DNA of 64,000 bases from CAZHPR01 sp964534305 (lineage in GTDB: Bacteria > Patescibacteriota > Minisyncoccia > Phycocordibacterales > WO2-35-19): assembly GCA_964534305.1 (NCBI GenBank), contig CAZHPR010000003.1:1-64000 (forward strand), written 5' to 3'. A program made the translations under genes and the position numbers. Of this stretch, positions 50,457-57,525 are shown piece by piece. The notes under the pieces are model-generated. The model did not search any database, was not told where the DNA came from, and worked only from the letters and a program-made list of their open reading frames with translations. Within the stretch, counting starts at the first letter, position 1. Each line of letters starts with the position of its first letter.

Positions 50457-50485
50457 TTGACATTTTATAGTTATTAATTTATTGT
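50457..50485 (+). promoter_or_regulatory. Promoter of the 52-residue micro-gene
   Basis: TTGACA (50457-50462), 17-bp spacer, TATTGT (50480-50485). It lies 4 bases from the divergent start of the ABC exporter. Confidence 0.6.
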
Positions 50486-50510
50486 GTCAAATAGGAAGGA
50501 TGGATGGACA

Positions 50511-50669
50511 ATGATCAGCTTCTTGGCTATTTTGGTGACGGTATTTTCTATCGTTGCTTTTATTGACACAGGAAGTGCTGCCTGGGGGCTTATAAGTATT
50601 GTCGTCGGTCTACCCACGTTCTTTTTTGTGGTTATTCCGAAGATGATTGATTACTCTGAAAAATCCTAG
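50511..50669 (+). CDS. 52-residue two-helix membrane micro-protein
   Basis: ATG at 50511 gives MISFLAILVTVFSIVAFIDT, a short turn, a second helix (WGLISIVVGLPTFFFVVIP) and a charged end KMIDYSEKS. AGGAAGG is found 10-16 bases upstream. A GTG at 50484 would lie in the -10 box and is rejected. Its TAG stop interlocks with the TAG stop of convergent trpS in a shared CTAG. Function unknown. Confidence 0.6.
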   Translation: MISFLAILVTVFSIVAFIDTGSAAWGLISIVVGLPTFFFVVIPKMIDYSEKS

Positions 50670-51646
50670 AGTACGCCGATAGCTCGCTTGGCTTCCAGCA
50701 ACTTCGGGCCCGCGATCGCGTGGGCCTTTTCCTTTCCTTGGTTCAATACTTTTTCTACAAGCTCAGTGTCTTGCGCTATTTGCTCTCGCCTATCTCGCAA
50801 AGGTTTTATGAATTCTTTGATATCCTGTATTAGTATTTCTTTTAGTTTTTTGTATTGACCCTTATTTTCTCGATAAACTTCATCAAGTTTATCGATGGTG
50901 AGCGAAGTCGAACCATTACCTGCAAATAACTTGTGAATCGCGTATACATTTTCCGGTCTTTCGCCACTTGAGTCGGTAACGATACTCATCACAGCTCTCT
51001 CGATCTCTTCATCTTCGGCAAAGAGTGGTATGGTGTTGCCATAGCTCTTGCTCATCTTCCTACCGTCTATACCTGGTACCGTCTCAACTTCCTTCATTAT
51101 GTATTCTGCTGGAAGCTTAAAGATCTCTTTATTTTCTTGGCCAAAAATGCGATTAAACTTTTCGGCGGTGTCTCTGGCAAACTCTATGTGTTGTTTTTGA
51201 TCTTGGCCGACTGGTATCAAATCTGGCTCATAGAGCAATATATCCGCAGCCATAAGCATCGGGTAGTTGAAGGTGCCGACACTTACATCTTCTTCTCCCC
51301 CTTTTGCGACGGCGTCTTTATAAGCGTGTGCACGTTTTAGATAAGGGACGGTTGTGATGGTATCAAATATCCAAGCAAGCTCTGTGTGCTCAGGCACGTC
51401 TGATTGTTTGAAAAGTATATTGTTTTCTGTATCAAATCCGAGCGCAAGATAGTCCAAGACGAGTTCTCTTGTTAGTCCCCGCATCTCTTCTGCATTTTGG
51501 ATAAAGTTGAGCGCATGATAATCAACTATTATTGCAATCACCTTATTATCGTTCTGCATTTCTATGAGCTGCTTCATCATGCCGAAGTAGTTGCCCAAGT
51601 GGGGCCTTCCAGTCGGCTTTATTCCAGAAAGTATTGTTTTGCTCAT
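50666..51646 (-). CDS. trpS: Tryptophanyl-tRNA synthetase
   Basis: 326 residues from ATG at 51646 (MSKTILSGIKPTGRPHLGNYFG); a longer upstream reading adds a non-conserved 15 residues and is rejected. Class I motifs PTGRPHLGN and KMSKSYGN are present, with GQDQKQHIEF. Odd: the segment KLFAGNGSTSLTIDKLDEVYREN near residue 240 is encoded by a dispersed repeat core and a 10-bp perfect inverted repeat, replacing or lengthening a surface helix. The 3' end also carries a plus-strand terminator hairpin within the coding sequence. Confidence 0.95.
   Translation of the reverse strand: MSKTILSGIKPTGRPHLGNYFGMMKQLIEMQNDNKVIAIIVDYHALNFIQNAEEMRGLTRELVLDYLALGFDTENNILFKQSDVPEHTELAWIFDTITTVPYLKRAHAYKDAVAKGGEEDVSVGTFNYPMLMAADILLYEPDLIPVGQDQKQHIEFARDTAEKFNRIFGQENKEIFKLPAEYIMKEVETVPGIDGRKMSKSYGNTIPLFAEDEEIERAVMSIVTDSSGERPENVYAIHKLFAGNGSTSLTIDKLDEVYRENKGQYKKLKEILIQDIKEFIKPLRDRREQIAQDTELVEKVLNQGKEKAHAIAGPKLLEAKRAIGVL
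50707..50733 (+). terminator. Plus-strand terminator embedded in the trpS 3' coding region
   Basis: 8-bp stem GGCCCGCG/CGTGGGCC (one G-U pair), ATCG loop, then TTTTCCTTT on the plus strand. It would end the transcript of the 52-residue gene 38 bases after its stop, inside trpS. The local G+C peak is unlike the rest of trpS. Confidence 0.6.
50871..50915 (-). repeat. In-frame palindromic repeat insertion in trpS
   Basis: 10-bp perfect inverted repeat CGATAAACTT/AAGTTTATCG (50871-50880, 50885-50894) next to a core TGGTGAGCGAAGTCGAACCA (50896-50915). Same design as in lepA: a stem made of local coding sequence next to a repeat core. Translated as GSTSLTIDKLDEV on the minus strand. Confidence 0.65.
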
Positions 51647-51707
51647 TAATTTAATATAACCCAAATTAGAAAACCTTGCTAGGTATGCCAAGGGCGCCCT
51701 TTGGCAA

Positions 51708-53357
51708 CTAGAGAGACCGAGGGATCTCTATTGTAAAGGTACTACCCTTACCCAAACCTTCTGACTCTACGTGTATGTTGCCGCCCTGAGCTTCCATCAT
51801 TTTCTTGGCGACATAAAGCCCAAGGCCAGTACCAAAAACATTGGTTTTGAAGGCATCTTTTGTCCTTGTGAACTTTGTGAATAGTTTATCTATATCTTTC
51901 TCCTCTATTCCAATACCTGTATCCTTTATTTTTACAATTGATTTTTGTCCATAGTTTTCCAAAGAAATCTTGATACCTCCCTTTGGAGTATATTTTATTG
52001 CATTGTCTATCAGGTTGCTTATTATTTGCTTCATTTTGCCCTTGTCTAGGTTTGTCTTGGCAGAGAAGTTTTCAGGTATTTTGAAATCTATATCTAGATC
52101 AGCCTTTTTTATATTGGGCATTATTTCATCGATAGTCTCTTTTATTAGTTCTCCAATATCAAACACTTCTTTGTTGTAGGCCATTCTACCCTGTTCTATC
52201 CTAGATATATCCAAAAAATCACCAACTATCTTTATCAGGTTTTGGCTAGAGGTCATTATTGTCTTTACGGCATTTTTTGCTTTGACTGGAAACTCACCAT
52301 AATCACCCTCAAGCATCATAGAAGAATACCCTTTGATAGCTGTAAGCGGGCTCCTTATCTGGTGAGTTGCGAGTGAGAGGAATTCTGATTTCATCTGGTC
52401 GAGCTCTCGTAGTTTCTCGTTTGCCCTCTCCAAATCCTTGGCCAAATTCTCAATCTTTTCTCTCTGCTCCACCTCGCGTTTTACGGAGCGTACGAGGAGG
52501 ATACCAACAATCAAGAAAAGTATTAAGGTGATAGATACAATAATCCTCACATTTTCAATTGTTCTCAAAAACAATATGGCACATAGTGCTAGCCACAGTA
52601 TTACCACAAGTGCTTGGGTTGTGATTAATTTAATGTTGAATGTTTTGAATTTTATTATGGAATACACGAGAAATGCTGCAAAGATTGGCATTCCAAACAA
52701 ACCATATTGTGCTAACTGCCAATCTTCTGTAAAGCTACCCACTACGTTTCCCCATGCGAATGCAAAAAGAAATAGTATTATGCCGATTGATAACGACATT
52801 ATCTCAAACCTTTTTTCTTTATTTTTTATAATCTTGTCTATTGAGTAGACAAGAATTGATATTATCATTAAGCCCTCAACTATATATGTGTAATAGAGTG
52901 CAACTGGACCTTCTATGCTAAGACAATTTGATACATCAAAACCGGGCAGACTAAGTTTTGTAGGTACAAGAACTATCAAAGGTAGGTATATTATAAACAT
53001 AGCCAGCTTATATAGGTATGGAAGATCACGCTTACTCACCAAAAGATATAGTAAGTAAAATGACCCCATGTATGTAAGAGGTTCTACAAGTAGAGTTAGC
53101 GACCACACTAGCATTATTATCTCCCCCTTATTGCTAGCCCAAAATATTAATGCAAAAACTATCCACGATATAAATGATAAGAAAGTGAAAGTGAATACCC
53201 TGTTTGTTAACTTATCTTTGCCAAATTTAATTACGTACAGGATAAGTACGAGAGAAGTAATAATTGATAAGAAATGAGAATAGTACACAATTGCTGGTAC
53301 ATTTGGAGATATTATCAGATATAATGGGCTGATTGGGCTGCAGATTATGCTTTCCAT
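51708..53357 (-). CDS. Orphan membrane sensor histidine kinase
   Basis: 549 residues. About nine hydrophobic helices (1-~295) like the 7TM/9TM sensor regions of some histidine kinases, a short coiled coil (~295-325), HisKA with His331 (SLATHQIRSPLTAIKGY), and HATPase_c with N box (ISNLIDNAIKYTPKG), G1 (DTGIGIEEKD), F box (LFTKFTR) and G2 (GTGLGLYVAKK). No response regulator gene adjoins, so its partner is elsewhere. The signal is probably sensed in the membrane. Neighbours (trpS, SET gene) give no hint. Confidence 0.9.
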   Translation of the reverse strand: MESIICSPISPLYLIISPNVPAIVYYSHFLSIITSLVLILYVIKFGKDKLTNRVFTFTFLSFISWIVFALIFWASNKGEIIMLVWSLTLLVEPLTYMGSFYLLYLLVSKRDLPYLYKLAMFIIYLPLIVLVPTKLSLPGFDVSNCLSIEGPVALYYTYIVEGLMIISILVYSIDKIIKNKEKRFEIMSLSIGIILFLFAFAWGNVVGSFTEDWQLAQYGLFGMPIFAAFLVYSIIKFKTFNIKLITTQALVVILWLALCAILFLRTIENVRIIVSITLILFLIVGILLVRSVKREVEQREKIENLAKDLERANEKLRELDQMKSEFLSLATHQIRSPLTAIKGYSSMMLEGDYGEFPVKAKNAVKTIMTSSQNLIKIVGDFLDISRIEQGRMAYNKEVFDIGELIKETIDEIMPNIKKADLDIDFKIPENFSAKTNLDKGKMKQIISNLIDNAIKYTPKGGIKISLENYGQKSIVKIKDTGIGIEEKDIDKLFTKFTRTKDAFKTNVFGTGLGLYVAKKMMEAQGGNIHVESEGLGKGSTFTIEIPRSL

Positions 53358-53399
53358 GTTTTTAATAATTATATACTAATTTACGATAAAAAATAAAAT

Positions 53400-53801
53400 A
53401 TGTTGCGAGTAAAAACAAAAGTTGGTATTAGCGGTATTCACGGGCTTGGTCTTTTTGCTGATCAGTTTATACCAAAAGGGACTACTACTTGGGAATATGA
53501 CGCTCTTGTTGATGTTGGTTTCAGTAAAGAAATTTTGGACGGTTTGAATACTTTAAATAAAGAATACTTACTTCATTTTTGTTATTTTGATGCAGATTTG
53601 CAGAAGTTCGTCTTATGTGCGGATAGCCAAAGATTTATAAATCATTCCCAGGATAAAACAAAAATAAATATATTTTCAACACCTAAAAAAGATGTTGCTT
53701 CAAGGGATATAAATATTGGTGAAGAATTATTGTGCGATTATAATCAGTTTGATTCAGAATATTTTAAAAGGATGGGTATAGATGAATCAGTACTAATCTA
53801 A
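53400..53801 (+). CDS. SET-domain protein (putative protein-lysine methyltransferase)
   Basis: 133 residues, a minimal SET domain. Motifs: GIHGLGLFADQFIPKGT (SET-N), RFINHSQDKTKIN with the N81-H82-S83 cofactor-binding motif, and GEELLCDYNQFD with the catalytic-type Tyr114. Pre- and post-SET Cys clusters are absent. SET proteins use S-adenosylmethionine to methylate lysine, mostly in eukaryotes; bacterial copies are sporadic. Targets unknown. Nine bases overlap the convergent membrane gene. Codon and base use match neighbours, so no recent transfer sign. Confidence 0.85.
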   Translation: MLRVKTKVGISGIHGLGLFADQFIPKGTTTWEYDALVDVGFSKEILDGLNTLNKEYLLHFCYFDADLQKFVLCADSQRFINHSQDKTKINIFSTPKKDVASRDINIGEELLCDYNQFDSEYFKRMGIDESVLI

Positions 53802-54392
53802 TTTTAGATTTCCCTTAATAAATCTAATACTTCGAAAATAAAGTAAACCAACAACAGCTCCGCTCGTTATAGACATATAAATAGGATATATAAGTACCCC
53901 AAAAGTTGGTGATCCTATTCCTCCAAAATTTAATAAATTTCCCAAAAAAGTAAGAAGCCAAGAAAAACCACTTTCTCCCGTTGGTTCCAAATAAGATTTT
54001 TTAATTGTTGGGAGCATACCGACAAAATCCATTGCAAGATTCAATATAAGAGCTATTACTGGATTTTTAAATATATACCAAAGTAGAAGACCAATCATTG
54101 ATACAAGAAAACAGGTGGCATCAAATTTATTTAGACCACCCTCACCATATTTTATAGATAAAATAGCAATTATAAGTATTCCAAAAACGTCTGCTACTGG
54201 TACCCATATTGTATCGACTGCTCCAGAAAAATAATAACTTAGTCCTGTAACACCACCAACTATTGTTAGTATCCACCATGTTGCTCTACTTGGCCTAGTT
54301 TCTCCTTTTAGAATTGAAAGTATATAAATAATATATGCACCAAAAGAGACCACTCCAGCAACAATCCCAAACACAGATGTAAGTGTAAACAT
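53793..54392 (-). CDS. Hypothetical polytopic membrane protein with PQ-loop-like repeats
   Basis: 199 residues and about seven helices. Two halves each carry a loop with similar wording: KGETRPSRATWWILTIVG (~28-45) and KSYLEPTGESGFSWLLTFLG (~135-155), resembling the paired triple-helix bundles of PQ-loop/SWEET-type carriers. Substrate unknown. Last gene of the speD-micro-gene unit on the minus strand. Confidence 0.6.
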   Translation of the reverse strand: MFTLTSVFGIVAGVVSFGAYIIYILSILKGETRPSRATWWILTIVGGVTGLSYYFSGAVDTIWVPVADVFGILIIAILSIKYGEGGLNKFDATCFLVSMIGLLLWYIFKNPVIALILNLAMDFVGMLPTIKKSYLEPTGESGFSWLLTFLGNLLNFGGIGSPTFGVLIYPIYMSITSGAVVGLLYFRSIRFIKGNLKLD

Positions 54393-54401
54393 ACTATAAA
54401 A

Positions 54402-54536
54402 TTATTCTTCCATTTCTATCATAACACCTTCCGTATAAAAATCTTTATCTACCATTGTGCGTTTATAGGTCATAATTACAGAAGCAATGAGAGAGATAAA
54501 AAATATTATTATTAGTATTTTTGATTTTTTATCCAT
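54402..54536 (-). CDS. 44-residue single-pass membrane peptide
   Basis: Reads MDKKSKILIIIFFISLIASV then a polar, acidic tail ending EGVMIEMEE. It fits between speD (16 bases upstream) and the polytopic gene (9 bases downstream) on the same strand, which supports a real gene in an operon. No clear Shine-Dalgarno. Function unknown. Confidence 0.55.
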   Translation of the reverse strand: MDKKSKILIIIFFISLIASVIMTYKRTMVDKDFYTEGVMIEMEE

Positions 54537-54552
54537 CTTTTTTATTTTATTT

Positions 54553-54924
54553 TTAACTATACCTCGTACCTCTATTTATAAAATTACGCTCTATGTCGGA
54601 TAGGGCAAATTTTTCTTTAAAGTAGTTTAGGATAAATTCATTATCCATACCGTTTTTGCAGGTATAAACATCAGCACTGATAAAACCCTTTTCTGGGAAA
54701 GTGTGAATGCTTATATGGCTTTCTTCTATAACAACAAAACCACTCCAGCCTCCAGGGTCTTTGATATCGTTTCCTTTTGCAAAATATATTTCTGGCTCTG
54801 AAAGTTTGTGCATACCGAGTTGTTCTGGAAGATCATTGAGGCAGTCCAAAACAAGATCTTTGTCATTTAGTTTTTCCTTTGATCCTCCGTAGCCGTCTAT
54901 TGTAAGATGTTCTCCAAAATGCAT
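54553..54924 (-). CDS. SpeD-family pyruvoyl enzyme (AdoMet decarboxylase-like)
   Basis: 123 residues, the size of the bacterial class 1b proenzyme. The self-cleavage motif EESHISIHTFPE is intact (cut expected between Glu68 and Ser69, giving the pyruvoyl group), and residues equal to Thermotoga Ser55, His68 and Cys83 are Ser61, His74 and Cys89. Family role: S-adenosylmethionine decarboxylation for spermidine synthesis. No speE, speA or other polyamine gene is in the window, so it may be one of the SpeD homologues that decarboxylate ornithine or arginine instead; substrate is open. Confidence 0.88.
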   Translation of the reverse strand: MHFGEHLTIDGYGGSKEKLNDKDLVLDCLNDLPEQLGMHKLSEPEIYFAKGNDIKDPGGWSGFVVIEESHISIHTFPEKGFISADVYTCKNGMDNEFILNYFKEKFALSDIERNFINRGTRYS

Positions 54925-54939
54925 AAAAAAATTATACCA

Positions 54940-55191
54940 CTATTTTACTTCAAAAACTTTGTTTTTTGAAGTTGCGCCGGAGATAAGTGTTAGTTGTGAA
55001 TTTGAAATATCCAAATATTTTGCCAAAACCTTTTTTATTGCATCGTTCGCCCTTCCCTCTATTGGTCTCTCCTTTACCCAAACCTTGAGATGTAAATCTT
55101 TCTCCTCTATTTGCCAAAGGTTTTGTTGCGGCTTCTCTGTCTCTACCTTCTCCTCTTTTGCCCCCGGCTTCGCCTTTACAAAAATTTTCAT
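54940..55191 (-). CDS. DUF167 family protein (YggU-like)
   Basis: 83 residues with the family signature: MKIFVKAKPGAKEEKVE start, LKVWVKERPIEGRANDAIKKVLAKYL and LISGATSKNKVFEV. Small alpha/beta fold of unknown function, widespread in bacteria. Lies 15 bases upstream of speD on the same strand, so likely in the same transcript. Confidence 0.88.
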   Translation of the reverse strand: MKIFVKAKPGAKEEKVETEKPQQNLWQIEEKDLHLKVWVKERPIEGRANDAIKKVLAKYLDISNSQLTLISGATSKNKVFEVK

Positions 55192-55228
55192 AAATTAATT
55201 TTATCATTTATTATTTATGTAACGAAAA

Positions 55229-55251
55229 GGGGCGAGTCCGTAGACCGCCCC
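55229..55251 (-). terminator. Terminator of the GC-rich barrel-like gene
   Basis: Stem GGGGCG/CGCCCC with 11-base loop; on the minus strand it is followed by TTTTCGTTACAT. Starts 10 bases after the stop codon. Confidence 0.75.
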
Positions 55252-55261
55252 ATCGTGTGCG

Positions 55262-56698
55262 TTAGTGAGAAAAAGAGAGGCCGAATCCGATTACGCTCTC
55301 AAACTTGCGGCCGTCTCTGGGCCCCGTGAATGGGGCGCTCATCCTTACCAATGGAAGGTCAAAGGTGATTCCCTTCCAGGGTATCTTTAGGACAGATGAC
55401 CATCTTGCGATGCCGGCTCGGTTGAAACCGAATCCCCCACTATCCAAAACGGCCTCGCCTCCTAACTCAAGTCGAAGCAGTTTTGTTAGTTTGAAATATC
55501 GGCTTATTCCTAAGTGTACGAATTTTCCACCCTTAGGAACACCGTTCTTTATCGGGTGTACATTGCGAAGCAATAGATAGCTGCCGGTGATCTTGGGTGT
55601 GAGATCACTTACCAGCAGACTCTCTTGAAGCAGGTCCCCCGTAGGGAGTCTACTGAGAGGATTTACATTGAAGTAGGTGAACGAAGCGTTGATACTTCGG
55701 CCGTGTAATTTGCCACTGTGTCCCACTGTGATGTCGTTCTCAACTCCAAAGTTCGGCACATCCTTTCCTTGTTGTTTACCTAGGGATTGCCAGACGTTGA
55801 AGTAAATTCCAGATTTGTGTGCAATTGTGACCGACGATTGTGATACTGTGCCGGAATGAAAAACTGCTCCATTCAGACCAAGATATTTCGGTAAGAAGTG
55901 AGTAGAGCCAGAGACGACCAAAGTATGGCCGCCTGCACCCTGCTCTTCACCTTCCGCTTTCTTTGTTTGCGCTTTGAGTGTCGCTGTGCCAAACGAAAGA
56001 GTGGCGGTCATCAAAAGTGAGGCGTACCTCACAAGAGATCTGACCTGCTCTCTTATTCCCGTTGCGTTGTACTTGAATATGCCGACCTGCCAAACTAGCA
56101 GAAAGATCGGAAACTTGGGATTGCTCACCATCTCAAGTGCAACAGAACCACCCCTGTCTAGAATCCGTATAGCGTAGATAAGCCACACGAATGGCATAAA
56201 TCCAAAGTGTAGCAAGGCAAGAGATGTTATAAACCTCTTTTCTTGCTCAGTGTTGTCTTGGGTTGGGTGACCTGTCTGGTAGTCTGTTCCGAGTACAGAT
56301 TCCCTGGCTTTGGCTATTTCACCATCGTATTTCTCAGGGAAGTTATTACCTCGTCGGATGTTTGACTCCTCAATCTCTCTAAGTGGTGCTCCGGCGATTC
56401 CGGTATCTCTGATCCGTGGGTCCTGAAGAGCTCGGTTTTTGTGACTTAGCTTTACAGCCGCTCGCCTCAGATGTTCTATCTCTTGATTTGTCTGAAAGTA
56501 GTGTTCCCAGTCCCGGAGTGGGGTTTTGACTTCAGCCTCAAGTTTCGTGTATAGCTTGAGGATCTCGGTGTAGCTCAAGTCTGGGTATTCCGAAATATCC
56601 TCCTCCGGTATTGGCAACTCTCTTACAAGGTTGATTGCCAACAGAAGCAGGGCGATGCCGGATAGCCAGTAAACTTTCTCTCTATTTTCTTGTATCAA
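55262..56698 (-). CDS. GC-rich membrane protein with barrel-like C-terminal half, unknown family
   Basis: 478 residues from a TTG start with AGGAG 9 bases upstream. N-terminal helix (~10-26), a charged helical segment (~40-150), two hydrophobic segments (~155-175 and ~190-240) and then ~230 residues of alternating polar/apolar strands with Gly and aromatic turns (HTLVVSGSTHFLPKYLGL, KFVHLGISRYFKLTKLLRLELG, FESVIGFGLSFSH at the end), which resembles an outer-membrane beta-barrel ending in aromatic residues. Patescibacteria are thought to lack a classical outer membrane, so either the fold reading is wrong or the gene was acquired. G+C visibly higher than its neighbours. Own promoter and terminator. 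I do not recognise the family. Confidence 0.7.
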   Translation of the reverse strand: MIQENREKVYWLSGIALLLLAINLVRELPIPEEDISEYPDLSYTEILKLYTKLEAEVKTPLRDWEHYFQTNQEIEHLRRAAVKLSHKNRALQDPRIRDTGIAGAPLREIEESNIRRGNNFPEKYDGEIAKARESVLGTDYQTGHPTQDNTEQEKRFITSLALLHFGFMPFVWLIYAIRILDRGGSVALEMVSNPKFPIFLLVWQVGIFKYNATGIREQVRSLVRYASLLMTATLSFGTATLKAQTKKAEGEEQGAGGHTLVVSGSTHFLPKYLGLNGAVFHSGTVSQSSVTIAHKSGIYFNVWQSLGKQQGKDVPNFGVENDITVGHSGKLHGRSINASFTYFNVNPLSRLPTGDLLQESLLVSDLTPKITGSYLLLRNVHPIKNGVPKGGKFVHLGISRYFKLTKLLRLELGGEAVLDSGGFGFNRAGIARWSSVLKIPWKGITFDLPLVRMSAPFTGPRDGRKFESVIGFGLSFSH

Positions 56699-56717
56699 AG
56701 GGCTTCTCCTGTTTGCT

Positions 56718-56745
56718 AGATTACATAAAAATTAACGTTTGTCAA
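56718..56745 (-). promoter_or_regulatory. Promoter of the GC-rich barrel-like gene
   Basis: Minus strand TTGACA (56740-56745), 16-bp spacer, TAATCT (56718-56723). The -35 box overlaps the stop codon of the DUF1905 gene. Confidence 0.65.
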
Positions 56746-57044
56746 ACTAGATTTCTAAATTTAAAAGAGACTTCAATATTGTCGCCTTCAAAGATTTCTT
56801 CCTTTGTTCGTATTTTTTGTTTGATTGAAATCAAATAAACTTTCTCCTTTGTGTGTGGAAAGAGCGCTGTATCCCACTCGCTCTTGCCTACCTTGGCCCT
56901 TATGGCAATAAATCCAGAACCGTATTTGTACCTCGCTCCCTCTTTCTTTATCTTTTCTGTAAGACCCTTTTCTACGTAAACAAAATGCCAACCCCCTACC
57001 CCCGGCCACCTCCAAACCTTTCCTTTTATTTTGTAATCCTTCAT
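56742..57044 (-). CDS. DUF1905-domain protein
   Basis: 100 residues. KGKVWRWPGVGGWHFVYVEK, YGSGFIAIRAKVGKSEWDTALFP and IFEGDNIEVSF are typical of DUF1905 (AF2212/PG0164-like small beta-barrel). Function unknown. Three bases after the upstream membrane gene, so co-transcribed with it. Confidence 0.85.
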   Translation of the reverse strand: MKDYKIKGKVWRWPGVGGWHFVYVEKGLTEKIKKEGARYKYGSGFIAIRAKVGKSEWDTALFPHTKEKVYLISIKQKIRTKEEIFEGDNIEVSFKFRNLV

Positions 57045-57047
57045 ACC

Positions 57048-57482
57048 TTAGACCAAGTAGATAACAAGAAGGAGTAGTGAGCCCCACCAAAATATATCTG
57101 AAATAATAAGAGATACAGTTATCTTTTTTTGCCAAGATTCGGGTAGTATCTCTCCGGCTTTGCCGAGTCGTTCTCTTTCCAAAAGACGTGGGCTTAGGAT
57201 AAAACTAAGGAAACATCCATTGAGTATAAGTATGAGAGCTGAGATGCTGTGGAGCAAAGGGGTCCAAAGAAATTCTTTATCTTGATAAAATATTGCTCCT
57301 CCGATTATGGCGAGCACGACTCCGATCCAGATCAGCGGTTTTGTAACTTTGTGAGTTCGTATCGTTGCCTCGGTCCAGTAAGAAGATTTTCTCCCCAAAA
57401 ATCCATGAATATCAATCACTGTCACCGCTCCTAAACCTATTACAAATCCGGCGATAAAAATAAAAAGTCCTAATATTTCCAT
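57048..57482 (-). CDS. Hypothetical four-helix membrane protein
   Basis: 144 residues with helices at about 3-25, 48-66, 72-98 and 122-143. Motifs such as GAVTVIDIHGFLGRKSSYWTEATIRTHKVTKPLIW may be family-specific, with His and Asp in the membrane that could bind a cofactor or proton. I do not recognise the family. Upstream gene of DUF1905 in a two-gene unit. Confidence 0.65.
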   Translation of the reverse strand: MEILGLFIFIAGFVIGLGAVTVIDIHGFLGRKSSYWTEATIRTHKVTKPLIWIGVVLAIIGGAIFYQDKEFLWTPLLHSISALILILNGCFLSFILSPRLLERERLGKAGEILPESWQKKITVSLIISDIFWWGSLLLLVIYLV

Positions 57483-57525
57483 ATTTTTATTATATCAAAA
57501 AACGCCACTTTGGCGTCTTCTGATT

